From positions 1 through 7,311 of the forward strand of contig JANTGL010000131.1 of NCBI GenBank assembly GCA_024762915.1: 7,311 bases of DNA, given 5' to 3'. Shown piece by piece: positions 1 through 7,060 of this stretch. The translations under genes and the position numbers were made by a program. The notes below the pieces were generated by a model, which worked only from the letters and a program-made list of their open reading frames with translations, was not told where the DNA came from and made no database searches. Within the stretch, counting starts at the first letter, position 1, and each line of letters begins with the position of its first letter. Source of the DNA: Bacteroidales bacterium. Lineage in GTDB: Bacteria > Bacteroidota > Bacteroidia > Bacteroidales > JAADGE01.

Positions 1-195
1 CAACGTGTGGTGAGATGGATGGATAATTTGTATAATGAATTTGGTGACAGAAAATACAAGCCGTCTCCTATTATTAAAAAACTGGTTCGTGCAAAACATT
101 ACGGAAGACAAACTTGTGAAGGTTTTTATAAATATGATGAGTTGGGGTATAAATTGAAAGATCAAAGTCAAGAAGTTCAATGTCCTAACGATTAA
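1..195 (+). CDS. hbd: 3-hydroxybutyryl-CoA dehydrogenase, C-terminal fragment (5' end outside window)
   Basis: The reading frame is open from base 1 and ends at TAA 193-195, leaving 64 residues of the protein's C-terminus. The visible part matches the end of the 3-hydroxyacyl-CoA dehydrogenase C-terminal domain: an RWMDNLY helix, the segment KPSPIIKKLVRAKHYGR, and the family's closing GFYKYDE motif (usually G+GFY.Y). The family reversibly oxidises 3-hydroxyacyl-CoA to 3-oxoacyl-CoA with NAD(P) in the cytoplasm, in butyrate-type fermentation or beta-oxidation. The NAD-binding Rossmann domain and catalytic residues lie upstream of the window, so cofactor and substrate preference cannot be judged. 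The tail after the GFY motif is about 20 residues, hydrophilic and probably disordered. The acetate kinase gene follows after 34 bp on the same strand, so an operon is possible. The GTG at position 7 is not a real start. Confidence 0.85.
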   Translation, partial: QRVVRWMDNLYNEFGDRKYKPSPIIKKLVRAKHYGRQTCEGFYKYDELGYKLKDQSQEVQCPND

Positions 196-229
196 AAAAT
201 ATTTTATTGATATAATAAGAATATAGTAT

Positions 230-1441
230 ATGAAAATATTGGTATTAAACTGCGGCAGTTCTTCAATTAAATTTGAATTTTTCAGCATGGGAAAAGAAAC
301 CGTTTTATCACAAGGGGTTGTTGAAAAAGTCGGGATGAAAGGGTCCTTTTTACGATTGGAAAAAAATGACGGAAGTAAAGTAAAATTTACAGGTGATGTC
401 TTAGACCATAAAATAGGTGTTGAATATATTTTGGGTGTTCTGAGCAGTGAGAAACACGGTGCCGTTAAATCATTAGATGAAATTAAAGCTGTCGGACATC
501 GTGTTGTTCACGGAGGTGAAGATTTCAGCGGCAGTGTTTTTATCAATGACGAAGTTATTGAAGTCCTTGAAAAAAATGTCGAATTGGCTCCTTTGCATAA
601 TCCGGCAAACTTAAAAGGAATTTATGCCCTTCAAGAGTTATTGCCTGATGTTCCTCAAGTAGCCGTTTTTGACACGGCATTTCATCAAACGATGAAACCC
701 AATGTATTTATGTACGGAATTCCTTATGCTTTATATACTAAATATAAAATAAGACGCTACGGATTTCACGGAACATCTCATCGATATGTTTCTGCAAGAG
801 CACTTGAAATTTTAAATAAAAAACCTGATGGTTTAAAAATCATTTCTTGTCATCTCGGAAACGGAGCATCAATTGCAGCTATTAAAGACGGAAAATCAAT
901 TGATACTTCAATGGGTTTTACACCCGTAGAAGGATTAATTATGGGAACACGTTCAGGTGACTTGGATATTGGTGCCTTAACATATATTATGCGTAAAGAA
1001 GAAGTCGGAATTGAAACAGCTTCAATATTAGTGAATAAATTCAGCGGTATGCTGGGAATAACCGGAGTTTCTTCGGATATGAGAGAAATTGAAGAAAAAG
1101 CCTTTAAAGGAAATGAACGTGCAAAACTTGGTTTGGAAATGTATGCTTACCGGGTTAAAAAATATATCGGATCATATGCTGCTGCTTTGGGCGGTGTTGA
1201 TGTGTTAATTTTTACCGGTGGTATTGGTGAAAATGCGGTTGATTTACGAAAAGAAATTTGCCGAGGACTTGAATTTGCAGGTATGAGTTTAGATATTGAC
1301 AAAAATAATACACGAGGAAAAGAAACGATTATCTCTTCGGAAGAATCAAGATGTAAGATAATGATTGTTCCGACAAATGAAGAACTGGTCATTGCTCAAG
1401 ATACATTTGATATTGTTAAAGAAATTAATTATTCCGATTGA
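230..1441 (+). CDS. ackA: acetate kinase
   Basis: Acetate kinase interconverts acetyl phosphate + ADP and acetate + ATP in the cytoplasm. It is the substrate-level phosphorylation step of acetate fermentation. The 403-residue length is typical. The ATG at 230 gives the canonical opening MKILVLNCGSSSIKF, with N7 and the phosphate-binding GSSS. Other signatures are GHRVVHGG (89-96, R91), PLHNPAN (121-127, H123), FDTAFH (147-152, D148), YGFHGTSHR (177-185, H180), CHLGNGAS (207-214, H208), GTRSGD (239-244, R241), the adenosine-site FTGGIGENA (328-336) and PTNEEL (381-386, E384). These residues fall at the same numbers as the catalytic and substrate residues known from the Methanosarcina thermophila enzyme, so the protein should be active. 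Its length and motifs argue against the shorter butyrate kinase (about 355 residues). No phosphotransacetylase gene is adjacent in the window. The stop overlaps the truA start. No Shine-Dalgarno sequence is visible. Confidence 0.97.
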   Translation: MKILVLNCGSSSIKFEFFSMGKETVLSQGVVEKVGMKGSFLRLEKNDGSKVKFTGDVLDHKIGVEYILGVLSSEKHGAVKSLDEIKAVGHRVVHGGEDFSGSVFINDEVIEVLEKNVELAPLHNPANLKGIYALQELLPDVPQVAVFDTAFHQTMKPNVFMYGIPYALYTKYKIRRYGFHGTSHRYVSARALEILNKKPDGLKIISCHLGNGASIAAIKDGKSIDTSMGFTPVEGLIMGTRSGDLDIGALTYIMRKEEVGIETASILVNKFSGMLGITGVSSDMREIEEKAFKGNERAKLGLEMYAYRVKKYIGSYAAALGGVDVLIFTGGIGENAVDLRKEICRGLEFAGMSLDIDKNNTRGKETIISSEESRCKIMIVPTNEELVIAQDTFDIVKEINYSD

Positions 1442-2175
1442 AAAGATATTTTGTCAAATTAAGTTATAAAGGAACTCATTTTCACGGTTGGCAAATTCAA
1501 CCTAATGCCGTGAGTATTCAAGAAGTTTTGCAAAAAGCATTTTCTTTGTTGTTAAGAGAAGAAATTGCCGTTGTCGGTGCCGGAAGAACGGATTCCGGTG
1601 TGCATGCGATTAATTATATGGCACATTTTGAGACTGATAAACAATTTGATGAACAACAATTGGTTTATAAACTTAACAGTTTTCTTACTGACGATATTGT
1701 TGTTCACGATATTTTTCATGTAGCTGATGAAATGCATGCCAGATTTTCAGCTGTTTCAAGAACTTATGAATATCGAATTCATCAAAATAAAAATCCTTTT
1801 TTAAAGGAAACGTCTTTTTATATCTATGAAAAACTTGATTTTCCGGCAATGAATTCGGCAGCAAAAATTTTATTTGAGTATAAAGATTTTACAAGTTTTT
1901 CAAAACTTCATACCGATACAAAAACGAATTTTTGCAAGATTCTTCGTGCCGAATGGATTAAAAGAGAAAATCAAAACATTTTTATTATTTCTGCCGACAG
2001 GTTTTTACGAAATATGGTAAGAGCCGTAACGGGGACACTGCTTGATATCGGAAGAGGGAAAATTTCAACAGATGATTTTCGAAAAATAATTGAAAATAAA
2101 GACCGTTCATCTGCAGGTGTTTCGGTTCCGGCACGTGGTCTGTTTCTTACCGACATAAAATATCCTAAAAATTAG
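1438..2175 (+). CDS. truA: tRNA pseudouridine(38-40) synthase TruA, TTG start overlapping ackA
   Basis: TruA isomerises uridines 38, 39 and 40 in the anticodon arm of many tRNAs to pseudouridine. The 245 residues are within the family's usual range. The active-site loop GAGRTDSGVHA (47-57) carries the catalytic Asp52, equivalent to E. coli Asp60. The conserved Tyr of the RTYEYRI segment is Tyr110. FLRNMVRAVTGTLLDIGRG (189-207) and the C-terminal PARGLFL (231-237) are also family signatures. The start is TTG 1438-1440. It shares bases with the ackA stop (TGA 1439-1441) in a TTGA overlap. An in-frame TAA at 1426-1428 leaves no ATG or GTG upstream. The next Met lies after the catalytic loop, so TTG is effectively forced, and it gives the expected beta-strand opening KRYFVKLSYKG. 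The overlap suggests translational coupling to ackA. No functional link between the two products is known to me. Confidence 0.95.
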   Translation: MKRYFVKLSYKGTHFHGWQIQPNAVSIQEVLQKAFSLLLREEIAVVGAGRTDSGVHAINYMAHFETDKQFDEQQLVYKLNSFLTDDIVVHDIFHVADEMHARFSAVSRTYEYRIHQNKNPFLKETSFYIYEKLDFPAMNSAAKILFEYKDFTSFSKLHTDTKTNFCKILRAEWIKRENQNIFIISADRFLRNMVRAVTGTLLDIGRGKISTDDFRKIIENKDRSSAGVSVPARGLFLTDIKYPKN

Positions 2176-2201
2176 TATTGCCCTAAATCCGCTAACCATT
2201 G

Positions 2202-2292
2202 TATCATTTTGTTGATAAACAGATAATTAAATACAAATTAGTTTCATGTTAATTAAAATAGTGATACGATGACTATCAGTAATATGCTGATA
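2202..2292. repeat. cluster of TATCA/TGATA inverted words upstream of the DUF368 gene
   Basis: The gap between truA and the next gene contains five copies of the pentamer TATCA or its complement TGATA, at 2202-2206 (TATCA), 2213-2217 (TGATA), 2262-2266 (TGATA), 2274-2278 (TATCA) and 2288-2292 (TGATA). They form inverted pairs. The longest is TATCAG (2274-2279) with CTGATA (2287-2292) around a 7-base spacer. The spacing between words is irregular and stems are only 5-6 bp, so a stable RNA hairpin or intrinsic terminator is unlikely. A protein-binding region for the downstream promoter is possible. Chance clustering in AT-rich DNA is also possible. The remainder of 2176-2344 shows no gene. Confidence 0.25.
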
Positions 2293-2344
2293 ATTTAAAT
2301 AATTTGCAATTACTCGGTATATGTAAGGAATTAAATATTTTTAT

Positions 2345-2352
2345 TATTTTTG
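2345..2352 (+). promoter_or_regulatory. Bacteroidetes-type -7 promoter element for the DUF368-aroE pair
   Basis: TATTTTTG at 2345-2352 is an exact match to the Bacteroidetes sigma-ABfr -7 consensus TAnnTTTG. I see no convincing -33 TTTG at the usual 19-21 base distance; the region near 2322 reads TGTA. Transcription would begin around 2358-2360. That leaves a leader of about 20 bases before the ATG at 2380 and excludes a translation start at the in-frame TTG 2350. The position is sensible, but a single 8-base match in AT-rich DNA is moderate evidence. Confidence 0.5.
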
Positions 2353-2379
2353 CAGTCCTACACAAAGAGACAGATATTT

Positions 2380-3300
2380 ATGAAAGATATAATTTCCTGG
2401 TTTATTAAAGGTTTCGGTATTGGAGCGGCAAATGTTATTCCCGGAGTTTCCGGCGGAACGATTGCATTGATTACGGGTATTTTCGAACGATTAATAGACG
2501 CTTTAAAATCATTTAATTTAACGTCTTTAAAATTATTTTTTCATTTAAAATTTAAAGAATTTTCCAGATATACGGATTTAGTTTTTTTAATTTCGGTATT
2601 CTTAGGAGCGGTTGCCAGTATTTTTACTTTTGCACGATTACTTGCTTATTTGTTTGAAAATTATCCTGTTTTTGTTTGGGCATTTTTCTTTGGTTTGATA
2701 CTAGCATCTGTATATTTTGTAGGTAAAACAATTGAGAAAATTAATATTCCGGTTATTTTATCCTTTATTATAGGTACGGCAATTGCCGTCTGGATTTCTA
2801 TTCAAAATCCTGCTGCTGAAAACAATGCATTTTTCTATTTGGTACTTTGCGGTATTATCGCCATAATCAGTATGATTCTTCCCGGACTTTCGGGCTCATT
2901 CATTCTTGTGTTAATGGGTAATTATCAGCTTGTTATGATTGATTCCGTTAACAGTCTGGATTTTCATGTATTATTACCCGTTGCTTTAGGAGTTGTAATC
3001 GGTTTACCTGCTTTTTCAAATATTTTATCATGGATTTATAAAAAATATAAGAATCAAACAATTGCTTCTTTAACGGGTTTTATTCTTGGTTCATTATTTA
3101 TTCTTTGGCCTTGGAAACATGCTCAACATCTTATCGGCAGCGACGGTTTAAAGGTCTTAAAAGCAAACGGCGAACCTGTCGTCAGCAGTTATTTGCGTTA
3201 TCTTCCTGAATCTTTTAATTTGGAAGTTATTTTAGCAATTGCATTTCTTATTCTCGGCGTATTATCTGTATGGTCCGTTGAACATTTAGCAAAAAAGTAG
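2380..3300 (+). CDS. DUF368 family membrane protein, probable polyprenyl-phosphate transporter (PopT type)
   Basis: This is a 306-residue polytopic inner-membrane protein of the DUF368 family. Members (PopT) have been shown to return undecaprenyl phosphate across the cytoplasmic membrane for reuse in peptidoglycan and surface-polymer synthesis; the same role here is inferred from family membership. Two related signatures mark the family's internally duplicated halves: GAANVIPGVSGGT (15-27) and ILPGLSGSF (166-174). Hydrophobic segments lie near residues 66-90, 97-117, 124-143, 150-182, 195-218, 227-245 and 281-302. Each signature sits in a Gly/Pro-rich stretch expected to be re-entrant. The ATG at 2380 is chosen because it gives the usual opening MKDIISWFIKGFGIGAANVIPG. 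An in-frame TTG at 2350 would add ten polar residues and lies inside the candidate promoter. The aroE gene begins 5 bp after the stop, so the two are probably one operon. Confidence 0.9.
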   Translation: MKDIISWFIKGFGIGAANVIPGVSGGTIALITGIFERLIDALKSFNLTSLKLFFHLKFKEFSRYTDLVFLISVFLGAVASIFTFARLLAYLFENYPVFVWAFFFGLILASVYFVGKTIEKINIPVILSFIIGTAIAVWISIQNPAAENNAFFYLVLCGIIAIISMILPGLSGSFILVLMGNYQLVMIDSVNSLDFHVLLPVALGVVIGLPAFSNILSWIYKKYKNQTIASLTGFILGSLFILWPWKHAQHLIGSDGLKVLKANGEPVVSSYLRYLPESFNLEVILAIAFLILGVLSVWSVEHLAKK

Positions 3301-3305
3301 ATTTT

Positions 3306-4058
3306 ATGCGAACTTTCGGTTTAATCGGTTATCCTTTATCGCATTCATTTTCAAGAAAATATTTTTCAGATAAGTTCAGAAATGAAAATATTAATGATGC
3401 CGAGTATCATAATTTTTCGATTTCTGATATTAAAAAATTCCCTGAAATATTAAAAAACGGTAAAAATTTTATCGGGTTTAATGTAACGGCACCTTATAAA
3501 GAAGTCATTATTCCTTTTTTGGACGAACTTGATGTTTCGGCTTCGGAAATCAATGCCGTAAATGTTGTTAAAGTTGTATATGAAGAAAATTGCCGGAAAT
3601 TGATCGGTTATAATACAGATGTATACGGATTTAAGAAATCCTTACAAAAAAGTATAAATCCTGAAATAAAATCAGCCTTAATACTCGGAACGGGAGGAGC
3701 AGCTAAAGCCGTGTTTTTTGCACTGAAAAACTTGAATATTCAATGTAAATTTGTTTCACGAAAAGAACAATCGGGAAGTGAATTTATTACTTATGAGAAT
3801 TTGAATAAAACGATTATTTCCGAAAATTTATTAATCGTTAATACGACACCGGTCGGAATTTTTCCGGATACAAATGATAAACCGGATATACCGTATGCAT
3901 ACATAACAAAAGATCATCATTTATTTGATTTAATTTACAATCCTCCCTTGACTCAATTCCTCTCAGAAGGAAAAAAAAGACTTGCAAGTATTCAAAACGG
4001 ACTGGAAATGTTGCATTTTCAAGCAGAAAAAGCGTGGACGATTTTTAATAATTCATAA
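3306..4058 (+). CDS. aroE: shikimate dehydrogenase (NADP+)
   Basis: AroE reduces 3-dehydroshikimate to shikimate with NADPH, the fourth step of the chorismate pathway to aromatic amino acids. It is a cytoplasmic enzyme. The 250 residues are at the short end of the family range but complete. The N-terminal substrate domain shows GLIGYPLSHSFS (5-16, with the shikimate-contacting serines), NVTAPYKE (59-66, catalytic Lys65), EINAVN (81-86) and GYNTDVYGF (101-109, catalytic Asp105). The Rossmann domain has the glycine loop LGTGGAAKA (127-135), a SRK at 151-153 where NADP-dependent AroE proteins bind the 2'-phosphate, and NTTPVG (179-184). The C-terminal NGLEMLHFQAEKAW (231-244) supplies the conserved Gln239. 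All key residues are present, so it should be active. It starts 5 bp after the DUF368 stop and is probably cotranscribed with it. Confidence 0.96.
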   Translation: MRTFGLIGYPLSHSFSRKYFSDKFRNENINDAEYHNFSISDIKKFPEILKNGKNFIGFNVTAPYKEVIIPFLDELDVSASEINAVNVVKVVYEENCRKLIGYNTDVYGFKKSLQKSINPEIKSALILGTGGAAKAVFFALKNLNIQCKFVSRKEQSGSEFITYENLNKTIISENLLIVNTTPVGIFPDTNDKPDIPYAYITKDHHLFDLIYNPPLTQFLSEGKKRLASIQNGLEMLHFQAEKAWTIFNNS

Positions 4059-4088
4059 TTGATTTTCTTAATTTTCCGTTTAACTTTA
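4059..4088 (+). promoter_or_regulatory. candidate Bacteroidetes promoter for the AddB-like gene
   Basis: TTG at 4059-4061, directly after the aroE stop codon, is followed by 19 bases and then TAACTTTA at 4081-4088. This is a one-mismatch version of the -7 consensus TAnnTTTG at the spacing typical of Bacteroidetes promoters (-33 TTG/TTTG, 19-21 bp, -7). Transcription would begin near 4095, giving a leader of about 27 bases to the ATG at 4122. The last T of the -7 box is followed by A rather than the favoured G, which lowers confidence. Read-through from aroE remains possible because no terminator is visible in this 63-bp gap. Confidence 0.4.
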
Positions 4089-4121
4089 CATGTTTATTTA
4101 TTTAATTTTTTCAATTAAAAA

Positions 4122-7001
4122 ATGAAACCATTTCTATACGAAACTGCCGAAAATATTATTAAAAATTATGCTGATGAAATACATGATTGTCGGTTAATTT
4201 TTCCGAATAAACGAACAAAATATTATTTCAGAAAATATTATGCTCAAATTATAGGTAAAACATCACGTCCTCCTAAGATGGCTGAAATCGGAAAATTGAT
4301 TCGCGAAATTACGGGGTTTGAAGATGCCGAAAAATTGACTTTGATTTTTGAGCTGTTTAAGATTTTTAAAAAATATAACAGCAATTATTCTTTTGACAGT
4401 TTTTATCGCATAGGAGAGATTATACTTTCGGATTTCAATGAAATTGATGCTTGGTTGGTTGATCCTCAACAAATTTATCGAAATATTAAAGACCTTAAAG
4501 AAATAGATTCACATTTTGATTGGTTAACCGAAGAACAAAAAGAATTATTGTCTAATTTTTGGAAAAACTTTTTGACAGAAAAAAACAGCAAAGAGAAAGA
4601 GATGTTTATCGGACTTTGGAATTTATTACCCGATGTGTACGCAACCTTCACTAAGTATTTAATATCTCAAAAAATAGGATATACCGGATTGATATACAGG
4701 GTTATGTCCGGAATGATTGATTCTGATGAGGTCAAAATAAAAAACTGTCGAAGAGTTTTTTTTATCGGCTTTAATGCTTTAAATAAAGCAGAGTTAAAAT
4801 TTTTTAACTATTTTGAAAAGCAAGGAATTGCCGAGTTCTTTTGGGATGGCGATGCGTATTATATGTCTGATAAAAAACAGGAAGCAGGTGACTTTTTACG
4901 AAAAAACTTCAATGACCTTCAACTAAAACCTGCAGATTTTCCGAAAAATTTCACAAAGAATAAGCATTTTAACATAATCGGAACATCGTTAAATCTAAAT
5001 CAAGCAAAATTATTACATTCAATAATAAAAAATGATGAAAAATACAGAGATGATACTGCTGTTGTAACAGCCGATGAATCAATGCTTTTCCCGATTTTAA
5101 GTGCTTTGCCCGAGTCAATTGAAAAAATAAATGTGACGATGGGCTACTCTTTTAAATTTACGCCTTTATATAACTTTATTATTAAGTTTTTTAAATTACA
5201 TATATTTTTCGAAAAACATAAACATACTAATTTTTATTTTAAAGATGTTTTAAACATTCTTAAACATCCTTACGTAAAGGAATATAATTCAAAAATTACC
5301 GAAGACATTTCAAAAATTATTAATGAAGAAAAGCTTATTTATCTTAATCCCGATAAATTGCTTAAGAGTGATGATAAACTTATGAAACTTATATTTTCAG
5401 TGAATAAAAATGAAGTTAACACGCAATACTTATTAAATAATTTATTGAATATCTTATTCATTTTTTTTGATAAAAATAAACTTGAAAGTGAAGAAGAAAG
5501 CAACAGTTTGAAAAACGAATATATTTTCAGAGCATATAAAAAAATAAAGCGTTTTCGTGAAATTTTAAATGAAAATAATGAAAAATTAAGCTTAAAATTA
5601 ACTTATGAAATTTTAACTCAAATTTTAAAATCCGATTCCATTCCTTTTGAAGGTGAATCAAATGAAGGTATGCAAGTTATGGGTTTAATGGAATCCCGGA
5701 ATTTGGATTTTAAAAATATTATTATGTTAGGTGTCAATGAGGGAAATTTACCTAAAATATCACGTGCACCAACTTTTATTTCTCAAAATTTACGATTTGC
5801 TTTTGACTTGCCTTTAATTAAGCATCAAGATGCGGTATTTGCTTATTTTTTCTATCGATTATTGCAACGTTCCGAGAATATTACACTTGTTTATAACGAC
5901 TTAGTAAGTGATTCAAACTCCGGAGAAATGAGTCGATTCATTTTACAATTATTATACGAGAGCAATTTTGACATTGTGCATACGCATTTCAATGATGAAA
6001 TATTTATTCAAAACAGACAATCTGTTGAAATTCAAAAAGGTCAAATTGTTTCTGAACGATTAAATCGTTTTATTTATGATGATTCAAAAAAAACTGAAAA
6101 TAAAGCTTTTTCAGCTTCTGCTTTAAATACTTATTTGTCTTGCAGTTTGAAATTTTATTATAAGTATGTTGCAGGAATGAAAGAAGTTAAAAAATCCGAT
6201 GATGAATTTACTCCGGCAGAATTCGGTTCAATTATGCATACTGCCTTAGAACTGATTTATAAAGATTTAATTTTTGAAAATAATGATAAAATAATAACTG
6301 AAAGCAATATTAAGGCAATATCTTCCGAAATAGAGAATTATGTATTAAAAGCATTTAAAGAACACTTTTTAACTAATAAAAATTATTCATCGGAAGGCAT
6401 TCAAATAATAATAAAAAATGTTTTAATAAATTATGTAAAAACAATATTAAGCTATGATAAAAAATATACACCGTTTAAAATTGTTTCTTTAGAAAAAGAT
6501 AAATCATATAATACCATACTGAATGTAACCATAAATAATAAAAATTGCAAAGTTAAATTATTCGGAATAATTGACAGGATTGATGAAAAAAATGATGTTT
6601 TCAGAATTATTGATTATAAATCAGGCAACAAGCCGAAAGCTTATTTTTCAATAGAAAATCTTTTTAATAAAAAAACGAAAAATAAAAATCCGAATGCTTT
6701 TCAAGCATTATTTTATACTTTGATTGTCAGCAATATGAAAGAATTTTCCGGATTAAAATTACGACCTTCTTTGTATTATGCTCGTTCAATGAATCGCTTT
6801 GATTTTTCGGATATGCCGATAATTAAAGAAGTATCCGGAAAATTAGCTTTGGATGAAAATGTTACGGAAACGGTTTTGCCTTATTTTGAAGAAAAACTGA
6901 CAGATTTGATTGAAGAAATCTTTGATATTAATTGTTCTTTTAAAATGACTGAGAATATAAAAAACTGTGAATATTGTGAGTTTAATAAAATTTGTTATTA
7001 A
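4122..7001 (+). CDS. AddB-like PD-(D/E)XK nuclease with iron-sulfur cluster motif
   Basis: This 959-residue cytoplasmic protein resembles the Bacteroidetes AddB-like subunit of the AddAB/RexAB recombinational repair enzymes, which resect double-strand breaks with an AddA/UvrD-type helicase. The C-terminus holds a RecB-type nuclease domain: SALNTYLSCSLKFYYKY (666-682), FGSIMHTALE (701-710, His706), GIIDRID (815-821, Asp818), RIIDYKSG (828-835, Asp831 and Lys833) and QALFY (861-865, Gln861). Four cysteines, C674, C949, C952 and C958, reproduce the C-Xn-C-X2-C-X5-C 4Fe-4S pattern of AddB. The central VMGLMESRNLDFKNIIMLGV and NEGNLP (519-544) resemble the late motifs of a UvrD-like helicase. The N-terminus begins near LIFPNKRTKYYF (25-36), equivalent to motif Ia, with no Walker A GxGKT before it. 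The protein therefore probably does not hydrolyse ATP itself. No AddA gene is adjacent. Base composition is very AT-rich, with many Lys, Asn and Ile codons. The ATG at 4122 follows a plausible promoter. Confidence 0.85.
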   Translation: MKPFLYETAENIIKNYADEIHDCRLIFPNKRTKYYFRKYYAQIIGKTSRPPKMAEIGKLIREITGFEDAEKLTLIFELFKIFKKYNSNYSFDSFYRIGEIILSDFNEIDAWLVDPQQIYRNIKDLKEIDSHFDWLTEEQKELLSNFWKNFLTEKNSKEKEMFIGLWNLLPDVYATFTKYLISQKIGYTGLIYRVMSGMIDSDEVKIKNCRRVFFIGFNALNKAELKFFNYFEKQGIAEFFWDGDAYYMSDKKQEAGDFLRKNFNDLQLKPADFPKNFTKNKHFNIIGTSLNLNQAKLLHSIIKNDEKYRDDTAVVTADESMLFPILSALPESIEKINVTMGYSFKFTPLYNFIIKFFKLHIFFEKHKHTNFYFKDVLNILKHPYVKEYNSKITEDISKIINEEKLIYLNPDKLLKSDDKLMKLIFSVNKNEVNTQYLLNNLLNILFIFFDKNKLESEEESNSLKNEYIFRAYKKIKRFREILNENNEKLSLKLTYEILTQILKSDSIPFEGESNEGMQVMGLMESRNLDFKNIIMLGVNEGNLPKISRAPTFISQNLRFAFDLPLIKHQDAVFAYFFYRLLQRSENITLVYNDLVSDSNSGEMSRFILQLLYESNFDIVHTHFNDEIFIQNRQSVEIQKGQIVSERLNRFIYDDSKKTENKAFSASALNTYLSCSLKFYYKYVAGMKEVKKSDDEFTPAEFGSIMHTALELIYKDLIFENNDKIITESNIKAISSEIENYVLKAFKEHFLTNKNYSSEGIQIIIKNVLINYVKTILSYDKKYTPFKIVSLEKDKSYNTILNVTINNKNCKVKLFGIIDRIDEKNDVFRIIDYKSGNKPKAYFSIENLFNKKTKNKNPNAFQALFYTLIVSNMKEFSGLKLRPSLYYARSMNRFDFSDMPIIKEVSGKLALDENVTETVLPYFEEKLTDLIEEIFDINCSFKMTENIKNCEYCEFNKICY

Positions 7002-7011
7002 TTTTAAAAAA

Positions 7012-7048
7012 ATGTTTCTAAAAACATATAGAATATTAGATGTTTTTT
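7012..7048 (+). terminator. AU-rich hairpin after the AddB-like gene, possible weak terminator
   Basis: AAAAACAT at 7020-7027 is complementary to ATGTTTTT at 7040-7047 across a 12-base loop, giving an 8-bp stem ending in a T run. A competing hairpin pairs ATGTTT (7012-7017) with AAACAT (7022-7027) over the 4-base loop CTAA. The two cannot form together because they share the AAACAT arm. The placement, 11 bases past the stop codon, suits transcription termination, but the stems have one G-C pair each, so an intrinsic terminator would be weak. The structure ends just before the next gene's -7 box. Confidence 0.35.
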
Positions 7049-7060
7049 AAAGTATATTTT

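Noticed and set aside
196..229. Promoter between the dehydrogenase gene and ackA
   Set aside because: The gap is AT-rich and has TATAAT-like strings, but no TAnnTTTG box with a correctly spaced -33 element, so read-through from upstream is as likely.
230..1441. Butyrate kinase instead of acetate kinase
   Set aside because: The dehydrogenase neighbour raised this, but the 403-residue length and acetate kinase residues at their exact expected positions decide for AckA.
1147..2156. Minus-strand open frames of 61-81 codons within ackA and truA
   Set aside because: They lie opposite strongly conserved coding sequence, have no recognisable motifs and are shadows of the plus-strand genes.
2274..2292. 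TATCAG/CTGATA hairpin as a terminator for truA
   Set aside because: The stem is 6 bp with a 7-base loop, it is about 100 bases past the truA stop and no T run follows it.
2303..2306. TTTG as a -33 element for the DUF368 promoter
   Set aside because: It is 38 bases before the -7 box, about twice the accepted 19-21 base spacing.
2350..2379. TTG start extending the DUF368 protein by ten residues
   Set aside because: The added residues are not part of the family N-terminus and the TTG lies in the candidate -7 promoter element.
4263..4472. Minus-strand 69-codon open frame inside the AddB-like gene
   Set aside because: It has no recognisable domain or start signal and lies within a continuous, family-matching plus-strand gene.
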